A DNA stretch of 57,484 bases from DASYQD01 sp036005845 (GTDB taxonomy: Bacteria > Acidobacteriota > Thermoanaerobaculia > Multivoradales > JAIOJS01), in NCBI GenBank assembly GCA_036005845.1, contig DASYQD010000088.1, forward strand, positions 1 to 57,484. Reading direction: 5' to 3'. Both the position numbers and the translations under genes were made by a program. Under the pieces are notes generated by a model. It worked only from the letters and a program-made list of their open reading frames with translations. It had not been told where the DNA came from and made no database searches. Positions within the stretch are counted from its first letter, which is position 1. Each line of letters starts with the position of its first letter. Below are positions 17,904-27,908 of the stretch, piece by piece.

Positions 17904-18251
17904 TCAGACTGGAGCCAAGAGGCGGCTCATTCGCAAGAGGTTGTACGGGGCGGCAGCTAACCGGGCCGCCAGCTGCGTCTTGGCGATGCCCCGCACGCGC
18001 GTGCGCTTTAGGCCACCGAAGCTCTGCAACCGCCCAAAGATCGTTTCGATCCGGCGCCGCATCACTTGGCTGGCTCGATAGCCGGCCTGCCTCGGGGGCC
18101 GCTGGTAGATGGCGGAGCGCCGTCTCTGACCGACGTTCTGCGCCACGTGGGGTGTCACTTTGAGGCGGCACTCGGCTACGAAGGCGCGGGCGTCACGGCC
18201 CTTGTCCGCCAACACCATCTTACGTCGCTCGCTCCTGATCTTGGCGAGCAA
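17904..18251 (-). mobile_element. C-terminal fragment of an IS5/IS1182-type DDE transposase (pseudogene)
   Basis: About 115 residues match the end of this transposase group: VLADKGRDARAFVAECR carries the second catalytic Asp, VTPHVAQNV and RRSAI follow, and RRRIETIFGRLQSFGGLKRTR carries the catalytic Glu. The end AAPYNLLRMSRLL is typical. The N-terminal two thirds, with the first catalytic Asp, are absent, so the element is dead. It lies at the island boundary, next to coaE. Confidence 0.8.
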
Positions 18252-18410
18252 GCCCAGGGCTTCACGCTCGGCGAAGACGGCGCAGCAGGTACTTCAGGCG
18301 CGTGCTGTTCTGCGGCATCTCGACTGCCAAGGGTGGAGGGTGGGCTGTGAGGGAGACGCAAGGCGGCTGGGCGCGCCGCAAGAGACGCAGGTCTACGCGT
18401 CTCATCGACG

Positions 18411-19052
18411 TCATCGCTGCGCACCTCCTTCGTTGAGGTGCTGCCGCAAGTCGCGTACTAGCACGTCGACCTGCTCGCGGAGGTGCTCGGGATCGCCGTC
18501 GTTCTGAAGCACGCGCTGCGCGGCGGCGCGTCGGGTTTCGCCGCTGCCCTGCGCTTCGAGACGGCGGCGCGCCTCGGCAGAGTCGAGACCACGGGCGACG
18601 GCGCGGGCGAGGCGCAGCTCGAGCGGCGCCTCGACGGTGACCACGAGGTCGAACGAATCGGCCCAACCCGCTTCGACCAGCAGCGTCGCTTCGAGCACGA
18701 CGATGCCGCCGGCGCGGTCGGCGATCTCGCGGAAGCGTTGGCCGACGAGCGGGTGGATGGCGGCTTCGAGCCGTCGACGCGCCTCGCCGTGCGCGAAGGC
18801 GCGCGCGGCGAGCTCGCCGTGATCGACGCTGCCGTCTTCCCGCAGCACGTCGTCGCCAAAGAGCTCGCGCACGCGCGCGGCGCCGGGCTCGCCGGCGCGG
18901 TAGAGATCGGCCACCAGCCGGTCGGCGTCGATCACCGTAGCGCCCCGCTCGGCGAGCAACCGCGCCACGGTGGACTTTCCCGCCGCGAGCCCGCCGGTGA
19001 GGCCGACGAGCAGCCGCGGAGCGACCGCCGGCTGCTCGGCCGCGGAAGTCAT
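18411..19052 (-). CDS. coaE: Dephospho-CoA kinase
   Basis: Phosphorylates the 3'-hydroxyl of dephospho-CoA, the last step of CoA synthesis. 213 residues with the P-loop GLTGGLAAGKST (about 17-28), DADRLVADLY and the lid segment RGLDSAEARRRLEAQ. It begins one nucleotide beyond the folD stop and is the last gene of the ubiE-folD-coaE operon on the minus strand. Confidence 0.94.
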   Translation of the reverse strand: MTSAAEQPAVAPRLLVGLTGGLAAGKSTVARLLAERGATVIDADRLVADLYRAGEPGAARVRELFGDDVLREDGSVDHGELAARAFAHGEARRRLEAAIHPLVGQRFREIADRAGGIVVLEATLLVEAGWADSFDLVVTVEAPLELRLARAVARGLDSAEARRRLEAQGSGETRRAAAQRVLQNDGDPEHLREQVDVLVRDLRQHLNEGGAQR

Positions 19053-19053
19053 C

Positions 19054-20004
19054 TCAGCCGACCTTGGCGGCGGCGTGGATCGCCGGGCGGCCCTGCCGCG
19101 CCCGCGCCGCCGCCAGCGTGTTGACGAGCAGCATCGCGCGCGTCAGCGGCCCGACGCCGCCCGGCACCGGCGTGATGGCGGAGGCGATCGGCGCCACGCG
19201 GTCGAAGTCGACGTCGCCCACCAGCAACGAGCCCTTGTCGCGGAAGCGCGCCAGCTTGCCCGCGTCGTCGGGGAACGCGGCGCGCACGGCGTCCTCGCTG
19301 TCGAGGCGGTTGATGCCGACGTCGATGACGACGGCGCCGGGCTTAACGTGCTCGGGGCCGACCATCGCCGCGCGGCCGACGGCAGCGACCAGCACGTCGG
19401 CCTGGCGCGTGATCGCCGGCAGGTCGCGCGTGCGCGAGTGGCAGACCGTGACCGTGCAGTGGGCGCGCAGCAGCAGCCCGGCCATCGGCTTGCCGACGAT
19501 GGCGCTGCGGCCGAGCACCACCGCGTGCGCGCCGGCGAGCGGCACCTCGTAGCGGCGCAGCAGCTCGAGGATGCCGGCGGGCGTGGCGGAGACGAAGCCT
19601 GGCTCGTCGAGCCAGAGCCGGCCGACGCTGACCGGGTGGAAGCCGTCGACGTCCTTCGCGGGATCGATGCGGTCGAGCACCCGCCGGCCCGACATGTGCG
19701 CCGGCAGCGGGAGCTGCACGAGGATGCCGTCGATCTCGTCGTCGGCGTTGAGCGCGTCGACGAGCGCCAGCAGCTCCGCCTCGCTGGTCGCGACGGGCAG
19801 CCGGTGCGTGCGGCTGAGCATCCCCACCTCTTCGGAGTCGCGGCCCTTGCTGGCGACGTAGATCGAGGAGGCGGGGTCGTCGCCTACCAGCACCGCGGCT
19901 AGGCCGGGTTTGCGGCCACCGCCGGCGACGAGCTCCGCGACGCCGGCGGCCACTTCGCCGCGGATCTCGGCCGCCACCGCCTTGCCGTCGAGCACCTTCG
20001 TCAT
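19054..20004 (-). CDS. folD: Bifunctional methylene-THF dehydrogenase / methenyl-THF cyclohydrolase
   Basis: 316 residues from ATG 20004, which overlaps the ubiE stop by 4 nt (ATGA). Catalytic Lys is in the segment YVASKGRDSEEVG, ILVQLPLPAHM and PAKDVDGFHP are family signatures, and GRSAIVGKPMAGLLL and the C-terminal PVPGGVGPLTRAML complete the NADP-binding domain. It interconverts one-carbon folate units in the cytoplasm. A residue run of about 18 beyond the conserved end (ARARQGRPAIHAAAKVG) is a small extension. Confidence 0.95.
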   Translation of the reverse strand: MTKVLDGKAVAAEIRGEVAAGVAELVAGGGRKPGLAAVLVGDDPASSIYVASKGRDSEEVGMLSRTHRLPVATSEAELLALVDALNADDEIDGILVQLPLPAHMSGRRVLDRIDPAKDVDGFHPVSVGRLWLDEPGFVSATPAGILELLRRYEVPLAGAHAVVLGRSAIVGKPMAGLLLRAHCTVTVCHSRTRDLPAITRQADVLVAAVGRAAMVGPEHVKPGAVVIDVGINRLDSEDAVRAAFPDDAGKLARFRDKGSLLVGDVDFDRVAPIASAITPVPGGVGPLTRAMLLVNTLAAARARQGRPAIHAAAKVG

Positions 20005-20828
20005 CGCGCCCGCCGCGCCGAGTAGAAGCAGACGATGCCGCCGGCGAGGTCTTCCCAGCGCGCCTCGTCGAAGCCGGCGGCGCGGAAGCGGTCCGCCAGC
20101 TCCTGCCGCTGCGGAAACGCCAGTACCGAAGCCGGCAGGTACGAGTAGGCCCCGCCGTCGTTCGAGATCCACCGACCGATGCGCGGCAGCAGTCGCTGGA
20201 AGTAGAAGAGATAGAGCGCGCGCAGCGGCCGGAGCCGCGGCACCGCGAACTCCAGTACCGCGAGCTGGCCGCCGGGTGCCGTGACGCGCGCGAGCTCGCG
20301 GATCGCGGCGTCGAGATCGACCACGTTGCGCAGACCGAACGAGACCGTGGCCGCGCGGAATCGAGAGGTGGGGAAGGGGAGCGTCAACGCGTCGGCGACG
20401 AGCGGCGCCGGCATCGCCGCACCAGTCGGCAGCTCGCGCCCGGCATCCGCGGCGGCGCGCGTTTGTTCGGTCTCGCGCGCTTTGGCGGCGGACCGCGAGT
20501 CGCCTCGCTTCGCGAACTTCCTCCGCGCCAGCACCACCATCGGCAGACAGAAATCCGCGGCCGCAACCCGCGCTCCCCGCCGCTGCAACGCCAGCGCCTG
20601 ATCGCCCGTCCCGCAACACAAATCCAGCGCCGGCGCCGCCCCAAAGTCGATCGCTCGCGCCGCCTTCCGCCGCCACACACGGTCCAGCGACGCCGACAAC
20701 AGGTGGTTGAGCAGGTCGTACACCGGCGCCACCCGCGCGAACATCCCGCGAATCGCCTCCGGCCGCTTGTCGAGCGGCGGCGCCGCAATCTGCGGAGCGG
20801 GCGGCGAGGGCGCCTCGGTGACCATCAT
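20001..20828 (-). CDS. ubiE: Demethylmenaquinone / ubiquinone C-methyltransferase
   Basis: SAM-dependent methylation of the quinone ring. 275 residues; MFARVAPVYDLLNHLLS and LDLCCGTGDQALAL (SAM motif I) are diagnostic, as are VSFGLRNVVD and SNDGGAYSYLPASV. About 30 charged residues (about 108-140, Arg/Ala/Glu-rich) interrupt the usual spacing between motifs I and II. It heads the minus-strand operon with folD and coaE. Confidence 0.92.
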   Translation of the reverse strand: MMVTEAPSPPAPQIAAPPLDKRPEAIRGMFARVAPVYDLLNHLLSASLDRVWRRKAARAIDFGAAPALDLCCGTGDQALALQRRGARVAAADFCLPMVVLARRKFAKRGDSRSAAKARETEQTRAAADAGRELPTGAAMPAPLVADALTLPFPTSRFRAATVSFGLRNVVDLDAAIRELARVTAPGGQLAVLEFAVPRLRPLRALYLFYFQRLLPRIGRWISNDGGAYSYLPASVLAFPQRQELADRFRAAGFDEARWEDLAGGIVCFYSARRAR

Positions 20829-20885
20829 CGGCCGCGTAGTCTATCGGCGCCCGATCGAGGCCACCTTGTTGCCGTCAGCAGCCTA

Positions 20886-20901
20886 AGGTAGTAACGTACC
20901 T
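20886..20901. promoter_or_regulatory. Inverted-repeat operator candidate of the toxin-antitoxin module
   Basis: AGGTA-GTAACG-TACCT lies 19 nt before the antitoxin start. Phd/VapB antitoxins usually bind such repeats to repress their own operon. Confidence 0.4.
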
Positions 20902-20919
20902 ACATCAGGGGATGAGGTG

Positions 20920-21177
20920 ATGTCGACGACCAAGCTTTCCAGCCGCGAGCTCAATCAGGACGTGAGCCGCGCCAAGCGGGCCGCGCGGAAGGGACCGGTG
21001 ATCATCACCGAGCGCGGTCGTCCGGCCCACGTGTTGTTGACGTTCGAGGCCTATCAGAGGTTGGTGGGAGCGAAGGGCAGCATCATCGACTGGCTGGGAC
21101 AGCCAGCCGGAGTAGAGGACGCCGAGCTCGAGATCCCACCGCTCCGCGATCCGGCACGCCCCGCGGACCTGCGGTGA
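20920..21177 (+). CDS. Phd/YefM-family antitoxin
   Basis: 85 residues from ATG 20920 (GTG at 20917 is possible). SSRELNQDVSRAKRAARKG and VIITERGRPAHVLLTFEAYQRL match the N-terminal DNA-binding fold of Phd/YefM. The C-terminal tail, rich in Pro, Asp and Glu, should wrap and block the toxin. GTGA overlap with the toxin gene fixes the stoichiometry by coupled translation. Confidence 0.88.
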   Translation: MSTTKLSSRELNQDVSRAKRAARKGPVIITERGRPAHVLLTFEAYQRLVGAKGSIIDWLGQPAGVEDAELEIPPLRDPARPADLR

Positions 21178-21593
21178 CGTACCTGCTCGACACCAACGTC
21201 GTATCGGAGCTGCGGAAGGCGAAGGCGGGCAAGGCCGATCCGGCCGTCGCCGCCTGGGCCGCGAGAGTTCCGGCGGCGAGCCTCTTCATCTCCGTCGTCA
21301 CCGTGCAGGAGCTCGAGATCGGCGTTCTGCTCGTCGAGCGGCGCGACGCGCCGCAAGGAAGGGTCCTCCGCGCTTGGCTCAAGGATTACGTGTTCCCTGC
21401 GTTTGCCGATCGCATCCTGCCGATCGACGTCGCCGTCGCCCGCCGCAGTGCCACGCTGCACGTTCCCGATCCACGCCCGGTTCGGGATGCTCTCATCGCG
21501 GCGACGGCGCTCGTTCATGGGCTCTCGGTGGTGACCCGTAACATCGTCGACTTCGAAGGTACCGGCGCGAAGGTCCTGAACCCTTGGAATTGA
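21174..21593 (+). CDS. vapC: PIN-domain ribonuclease toxin (VapC/FitB type)
   Basis: 139 residues from GTG 21174. The PIN signature MTYLLDTNVVSELRK places the first acidic residue, VTVQELEIG supplies the Glu, and RDALIAATALVHGLSVVTRN supplies the two later Asp/Asn-region residues of the metal site. It probably cleaves RNA when released from the antitoxin encoded immediately upstream. The module sits between ubiE and the ribosomal protein operon and has host-like GC. Confidence 0.9.
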   Translation: MTYLLDTNVVSELRKAKAGKADPAVAAWAARVPAASLFISVVTVQELEIGVLLVERRDAPQGRVLRAWLKDYVFPAFADRILPIDVAVARRSATLHVPDPRPVRDALIAATALVHGLSVVTRNIVDFEGTGAKVLNPWN

Positions 21594-21606
21594 GCGCCAC
21601 GGCGCC

Positions 21607-21636
21607 TTGACACCGCCTCGGACCGACCCGTATCAT
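21607..21636 (+). promoter_or_regulatory. Promoter of the rplM operon
   Basis: TTGACA (21607-21612), an 18-nt spacer and TATCAT (21631-21636). Transcription from about 21643 would leave a leader of about 150 nt before rplM, long enough for autogenous control. Confidence 0.6.
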
Positions 21637-21792
21637 CAGCGGCCTTTGCGTCGGACCAGACGACGCGCCGGGTAGTCCTCGCCCGCCTCGAGCCTCTCAC
21701 CTCGCAGGCTGCGATTCGATCCCGACTCGATTCTCCTGAAAGTTCCGGAATTCTTCTGAGTTGCAACTCGCGTCCGTGGAAGATGTAGAACG

Positions 21793-22230
21793 ATGACCAG
21801 GACTTACAGCCCCAAGCAGGGCGAGGTGGAGCGCGGCTGGTACGTGGTGGATGCCGCCGGCATCCCGCTCGGCCGCCTGTCGACCGTCGTCGCCAAGGTG
21901 CTCGTCGGCAAGCACAAGCCGACCTACGCCCGCCACGAGGACACCGGCGACTTCGTGATCGTCGTCAACGCCGACCGCGTCGTGCTCACCGGCGACAAGT
22001 CGCAGGGCAAGCTCTACTGGCGCACCAGCGGCCGCCCGGGCGGCTTCAAGACGCAGACCGCCGCCGAGCTGCTCGCCAAGCACCCCGAGCGGCTGGTCGA
22101 GAAGGCCGTCAAGGGCATGCTGCCGAAGAACAAGCTGGCCCGCCGCCAGCACAAGAAGCTCAAGGTCTACGCCGGCGGCGATCACCCGCACCAGGCGCAG
22201 AAGCCGCAAACCCTCGAAGTAACGCTGTAG
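21793..22230 (+). CDS. rplM: 50S ribosomal protein L13
   Basis: 145 residues, full length. YVVDAAGIPLGRLSTVVAKVL, LVGKHKPTYARH and the C-terminal LKVYAGGDHPHQAQKP are diagnostic. It is the first gene of a translation operon, directly followed by rpsI as in most bacteria. Confidence 0.98.
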   Translation: MTRTYSPKQGEVERGWYVVDAAGIPLGRLSTVVAKVLVGKHKPTYARHEDTGDFVIVVNADRVVLTGDKSQGKLYWRTSGRPGGFKTQTAAELLAKHPERLVEKAVKGMLPKNKLARRQHKKLKVYAGGDHPHQAQKPQTLEVTL

Positions 22231-22251
22231 CCCGGAGTCGCAAGGGAGAGC

Positions 22252-22650
22252 ATGGTGAACGACGCTATCGAGTATTACGGCACCGGGCGGCGCAAGACCT
22301 CCACCGCGCGCGTCTTCCTGCGCCCCGGCGCCGGCAAGCTGGAGATCAACGGCCGCGACATCGGCAACTACTTCTCGCGCGAAGTGCTGGTGATGCTGGT
22401 CAAGCAGCCGCTGGCGCTCACCGAGACGGCGGAGAAGTTCGACATCACCGCCACCGTCGAGGGCGGCGGCGGCACCGGCCAGGCGGGCGCCGTCCGCCAC
22501 GGCATCTCGCGCGCCCTGCTCGAGTTCAACGGCGAGCTGCGCGAGCGCCTCAAGTCGGCCGGGTTCCTGACCCGCGACGACCGCAAGAAGGAACGCAAGA
22601 AGTACGGACAGCCTGGGGCCCGCAAGCGGTTCCAGTTCAGCAAGCGCTAG
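22252..22650 (+). CDS. rpsI: 30S ribosomal protein S9
   Basis: 132 residues beginning MVNDAIEYYGTGRRKTSTA. The basic tail ends in the conserved ARKRFQFSKR that reaches the P-site tRNA. It lies 21 nt behind rplM, with a GGGAGAG ribosome site. Confidence 0.98.
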   Translation: MVNDAIEYYGTGRRKTSTARVFLRPGAGKLEINGRDIGNYFSREVLVMLVKQPLALTETAEKFDITATVEGGGGTGQAGAVRHGISRALLEFNGELRERLKSAGFLTRDDRKKERKKYGQPGARKRFQFSKR

Positions 22651-22674
22651 AGCGCGACGAGAAGAGGAGCTTCC

Positions 22675-23481
<807 letters not shown>

Positions 23482-23542
23482 CCGCGATAGCGCCCAGGCC
23501 CGCGGGGCCGCTCGAGGGTCAGTCGCGCCGCTGGGCAGACTG

Positions 23543-23579
23543 GCCCTTCTTGTATCCGGATGCCCTTCTTGTATCCAGA
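23543..23579 (+). repeat. Tandem duplication in the rpsB-tsf spacer
   Basis: GCCCTTCTTGTATCCGGA (23543-23560) and GCCCTTCTTGTATCCAGA (23562-23579) repeat with a 19-nt period, differing at one base. They lie 50 nt before tsf. Confidence 0.8.
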
Positions 23580-23628
23580 GAACCGACAGCAACAAGGTGG
23601 GTATGACCCGCCGTGAAGAGGTGAGCAG

Positions 23629-24275
<647 letters not shown>

Positions 24276-24276
<1 letters not shown>

Positions 24277-25019
24277 TGGACCAGCCCGCCTTCAAGCGCG
24301 TCCTGCTCAAGCTCTCCGGCGAGGCGCTGATGGGCAGCCAGCCCTTCGGCATCGACGAGAAGATCGTCGCCGCCATCGCCGACGAGCTGCAGGAGGTGTG
24401 GAAGGCGGGCGTCCAGGTCGCCATCGTCATCGGCGGCGGCAACATCATCCGCGGCCTCGCCGCCTCGCACCGCGGCATCGAGCGCGTCACCGGCGACTAC
24501 ATGGGCATGCTCGCCACGGTGATCAACGCGCTGGCGCTGCAGGACGCGCTGGAGAAGCGCGGCGTCGACACCCGGGTGCTCTCGGCCGTCGACATCCGCG
24601 AGGTGGCGGAGCCCTTCATCCGCCGCCGCGCGCTGCGCCATCTGGAGAAGGGACGCGTGGTGATCTTCGCCGCCGGCACCGGCAACCCGTTCTTCACCAC
24701 CGACAGCGCCGCCGCGCTGCGCGCCAACGAGATCCACGCCGACGTGCTACTCAAGGCCACCAACGTCGACGGCATCTACACCGCCGACCCCAACCGCGAC
24801 AGGAAGGCCAAGCTGCTTCCCGACGTCACCTACCAACAGGTGCTCGAGAAGAACCTGCAGGTGATGGACGCGGCGGCGATCAGCCTCTGCCGCGAGAACG
24901 ACCTGCCGATCGTGGTCTTCAAGCTGCTCGAGCGCGGCAACATCCGCCGCGTGGTGTGTGGCGAGCGCGTGGGCTCGACGGTGCGCGCCACCGCGGCCGC
25001 GCCGGCGCCAGCCAACTAG
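24276..25019 (+). CDS. pyrH: Uridylate kinase
   Basis: 247 residues. Phosphorylates UMP to UDP; hexameric amino-acid-kinase fold. KRVLLKLSGEALMG, VIGGGNIIRG, TGNPFFTTDSAAALRA and KATNVDGIYTADPN are conserved. It is fused by overlap to tsf and followed by frr, the standard bacterial order. Confidence 0.97.
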
Positions 25020-25103
25020 CGGCGTTCACAGGCGGCGCGTGCGCGGCCGCCGCACCGGCTGCGTTAGACTTCCGGCCCAATGCTGTCAGGCGCGGGAGGG
25101 CCG

Positions 25104-25658
25104 ATGAAGGAAGTGTTCCGCGATGCCGAAGCCCACATGAAGATTGCCGTCGACCACTTTCATGGCGAGCTCAAGCGGCTGCGCACCGGTCGCGCCTCGC
25201 TCGCCATCCTCGAGCCGGTGGTGGTCGACTACTACGGCACCTCGACGCCGCTCAACCAGGTGGCGCACCTCTCGGTCGCCGACGCCAGCCTCATCGTCGC
25301 GCAGCCCTACGACCCGTCGACCATCCCGGCCATCCAGCGCGGCATCACGCAGGCCAACCTCGGCCTCAACCCGTCGAGCGACGGCAAGGTCGTCCGCATC
25401 CCGATCCCGCCGCTCACCGAGGACCGCCGCAAAGACCTGGTGAAGAAGGCGCACGACATGGCCGAGCACGCACGCACCGGCGTGCGGCAGGCGCGCCGCG
25501 ACGGCAACGACCGCCTCAAGGCGCTGGAGAAGAAGCACGAGGTCTCGCAGGACGACGAGCGGCGCGGCCTCGAAGAGATCCAGAAGCTGCACGACCACTA
25601 CATCGCCGACATCGCGCATGCATTGCAAGTCAAGGAAAAAGACATCCTGACGTTGTGA
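25104..25658 (+). CDS. frr: Ribosome recycling factor
   Basis: 184 residues. The start at 25104 (MKEVFRDAEAHM) aligns with the family and has GGGAGGG upstream; the in-frame ATG at 25080 would add eight unconserved residues. KRLRTGRASLAIL, PYDPSTIPAIQRGI and the C-terminal ADIAHALQVKEKDILTL are diagnostic. It releases ribosomes after termination together with EF-G. The stop overlaps the ispD start (GTGA). Confidence 0.96.
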   Translation: MKEVFRDAEAHMKIAVDHFHGELKRLRTGRASLAILEPVVVDYYGTSTPLNQVAHLSVADASLIVAQPYDPSTIPAIQRGITQANLGLNPSSDGKVVRIPIPPLTEDRRKDLVKKAHDMAEHARTGVRQARRDGNDRLKALEKKHEVSQDDERRGLEEIQKLHDHYIADIAHALQVKEKDILTL

Positions 25659-26374
25659 CCGTTCATGCGCTGATCCCCGCCGCCGGCCGAGGCGTGCGCG
25701 CGGGTGGCGCGCTCCCCAAGCAGTTGCGCGAGGTGGCGGGGAGGCCGCTGGTGGCGTGGGCGGTGTCGCGGTTGCGGGCGGCGGGTGTGGCGTCGTGCGT
25801 GGTGGCCGCGCCGGCGGACCTGCTCGATGCGGTAACGGCGGCGCTCGCGGACGAGCACGAAGTGAGCGTCGTCGTGGGCGGGCACACGCGACAGGAATCG
25901 GTGGCGCTGGCGCTGCAGGCGAGCTCTGCGGCGCCCACTGATTGGATCGCGGTGCACGACGCCGCGCGTGCGGCAGTGCATCCCGACGACGTCGCCGCTG
26001 CCTTCGCGGTGGCGCGCGACAGCGACGGTGCCGTGCTCGGCCGCGGTGTCACCGATACGGTGAAGCGGCTAGAAGGCGGCCACGTGGTGGCGACGGTCGA
26101 CCGCGCGACGTTGTTTCGAGCCGAGACCCCTCAGGTCTTTCGCCGCGAGCTGCTCGAGCGGGCGCTCGCCCGCGCCGCCGCCGACGGCTTCGTCGGCACC
26201 GACGAGAGCTCGCTCGTCGAGCGGCTGCCCGGCATCCACGTCGTCGCGGTGACGGCGTGCTTTCCCAATCCCAAGGTGACGTTCGCCTCCGACCTCGGCT
26301 GGGTGGAATCGCTGCTCGCGGCGACAGCAGCGCCCGACGGCGCCGTCGCGCCGGCGCCCGGGACGCCGCGATGA
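25655..26374 (+). CDS. ispD: 2-C-methyl-D-erythritol 4-phosphate cytidylyltransferase
   Basis: 239 residues from GTG 25655. Joins CTP and MEP in the non-mevalonate isoprenoid pathway. The nucleotide loop IPAAGRGVRAGGALPKQL is at the N-terminus; VHDAARAAV and ETPQVFRRELL follow. The usual G-x-G-x-R/K pattern is kept although the loop is slightly shorter than in E. coli. Coupled to frr upstream and ispF downstream by 4-nt overlaps. Confidence 0.94.
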   Translation: MTVHALIPAAGRGVRAGGALPKQLREVAGRPLVAWAVSRLRAAGVASCVVAAPADLLDAVTAALADEHEVSVVVGGHTRQESVALALQASSAAPTDWIAVHDAARAAVHPDDVAAAFAVARDSDGAVLGRGVTDTVKRLEGGHVVATVDRATLFRAETPQVFRRELLERALARAAADGFVGTDESSLVERLPGIHVVAVTACFPNPKVTFASDLGWVESLLAATAAPDGAVAPAPGTPR

Positions 26375-26916
26375 AGCTGCGCGTCGGCCAAGGCTACGAC
26401 GTGCACCGGCTCGTCGCCGGCCGGCCGCTGATGCTCGGCGGCGAGGCGATCCCCTTCGACAAGGGACTCGACGGCCACAGCGACGCCGACGTGCTCCTGC
26501 ACGCGCTCGGCGACGCGCTGCTCGGCGCCGCCGGCCTCGGCGATCTCGGCCAGCACTTCCCACCCAGCGACGAGCGCTGGCGCGGCGCCAGCAGCATCGA
26601 CCTCCTCGGCCGCATCGTCGGTCTGGTGATGGGTGCGGGCTGGTTCGTCCTCTCCTGCGACCTGACGTTGATCGCCGAAGCGCCGAAGCTGGCGCCCTAC
26701 CGCGACCGCATCCGCAGCCGCGTCGCCGCGGCGCTCGGCGTCGAAGTGGACGCGGTGGGCCTCAAGGCGACGACCAACGAGGGCCTCGGCTCGCTCGGCC
26801 GCGGTGAAGGAATGGCGGCGCTCGCGGTCGTCCTGCTGGGCGACCGCGCGGCTGCGGTCGGCGAGTCCGACGCCGGCGCCGGCAAGCCGCAGGGCAGCCG
26901 GCGGAGCGGCGGGTGA
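26371..26916 (+). CDS. ispF: 2-C-methyl-D-erythritol 2,4-cyclodiphosphate synthase
   Basis: 181 residues from ATG 26371. The zinc ligands lie in GQGYDVHRL and in SDADVLLHAL; the turn IAEAPKLAPYRDRIR and ATTNEGLGSLGRGEG complete the active site. It follows ispD, matching their consecutive roles (IspE, between them, is not here). About 20 residues at the C-terminus (after VVLLGD) are an unconserved Gly/Ala/Arg tail. Confidence 0.95.
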   Translation: MKLRVGQGYDVHRLVAGRPLMLGGEAIPFDKGLDGHSDADVLLHALGDALLGAAGLGDLGQHFPPSDERWRGASSIDLLGRIVGLVMGAGWFVLSCDLTLIAEAPKLAPYRDRIRSRVAAALGVEVDAVGLKATTNEGLGSLGRGEGMAALAVVLLGDRAAAVGESDAGAGKPQGSRRSGG

Positions 26917-27653
26917 GCGCTTCTGGAGTACCCGGATCGAGCGGCGGCGAGCTCGTCGCCGGCTTCCATCCCGTCCGCGAGGCGTTGCGGCACCGCCCAC
27001 ACGCCGTGCGCCGCGTCCTCGCCAGCGAGCGCCGCGGCGGAGCGCGCCTGCGCGAGATCGAAGAGCTCTGCCGCCGCCACGGCGTGCGCTGCGAGAAAGT
27101 GCCCGAGTCCGCTCTCGCCGCACTCGGCATAGAAGTCCACAACGGCTTCGCCGCCGAGCTCGCCGCGCAACGCGCGTCGGCGCCCGCGACCGGCGACGCC
27201 AACCTCGTCGTGCTGCTCGAGGACATTCAGGACCCACGCAACCTCGGCGCCATCCTCCGCGTCTGCGACGGCGCCGGCGTCGGAAGAGTCCTCGTCCGCG
27301 ACCGCGGCAGCGCTCCGCTCTCACCCCTAGTCGCCCGCACGGCCGCCGGCGCCACCGAATGGGTGAGCGTCGAACGCATCACCAACACCGCGCAGACGCT
27401 GGAACGGCTGAAGTCCGACGGCTTTTGGATCTACGGCGCTGCCGAAGCCGGCACCCCACCCTGGCAACTCGACCTCTCCGGCAAAGTCGCCCTCTGCCTG
27501 GGCGGGGAAGAGAAGGGCCTTCGCCAACGCACCCGTGAGCTGTGCGACGGCTTGGTTGGCCTACCCATGCGCGGCAAGGTGGAATCGCTCAACGTCGCCA
27601 CCGCAGCTTCAGCAGTGCTCTACGAAGCCGTGCGCCAGCGCATACGCGCGTGA
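26913..27653 (+). CDS. rlmB: SpoU/TrmH-family 23S rRNA 2'-O-methyltransferase (RlmB-like)
   Basis: 246 residues from GTG 26913 overlapping ispF. An N-terminal substrate-binding domain (about 10-75, GFHPVREALRHRPHAVR) precedes the knotted SPOUT domain, with motif 1 LLEDIQDPRNLGAILR, motif 2 LCLGGEEKGLR and motif 3 LPMRGKVESLNVATAASAV. Probably methylates G2251 of 23S rRNA. In many bacteria this gene precedes the tRNA-Thr/Tyr/Gly/Thr-tuf cluster, and the tRNAs here begin 255 nt downstream. Confidence 0.93.
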   Translation: MSASGVPGSSGGELVAGFHPVREALRHRPHAVRRVLASERRGGARLREIEELCRRHGVRCEKVPESALAALGIEVHNGFAAELAAQRASAPATGDANLVVLLEDIQDPRNLGAILRVCDGAGVGRVLVRDRGSAPLSPLVARTAAGATEWVSVERITNTAQTLERLKSDGFWIYGAAEAGTPPWQLDLSGKVALCLGGEEKGLRQRTRELCDGLVGLPMRGKVESLNVATAASAVLYEAVRQRIRA

Positions 27654-27785
27654 CGTCTGGCTCCTGTTCCCATAGGGGAGCGAGCGAAGCGAAGCGATCA
27701 ACTCCGAACGCTCGTCGCGGCTCAGGGAGCCAGCGAAGCGACCCGCCTCCCATCCGTCTCCGCGCTGGAGCAAGCGCATAAGGCG

Positions 27786-27874
27786 GCGACGCACGTCAGA
27801 GACGTGCGCGTCGGAGTGGATTCGCTCTTTCCGGCAAGCTCGCGCAGCGAGCGCAGCCGGAACGACCGAATCCA
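27786..27874. repeat. Nested inverted repeats between rlmB and tRNA-Tyr
   Basis: CGACGCACGTC-AGA-GACGTGCGCGTCG (27786-27812) is nearly perfect. Next, TGGATTCG (27817-27824)/CGAATCCA (27867-27874), TTCCGGC (27829-27835)/GCCGGAA (27856-27862) and GCTCGC/GCGAGC (27838-27852) form a three-tier hairpin. These could end the long translation operon or belong to a repeat family; no T-tract is present. Confidence 0.6.
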
Positions 27875-27908
27875 TCCGCCGCAACCGGTAGTGAGCGAAG
27901 CGAGCGGA

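Noticed and set aside
18262..18410. Short minus-strand peptide ending LKYLLRRLRRA after the coaE end
   Set aside because: Out of frame with coaE and with the transposase fragment; too short and unconserved to call a gene.
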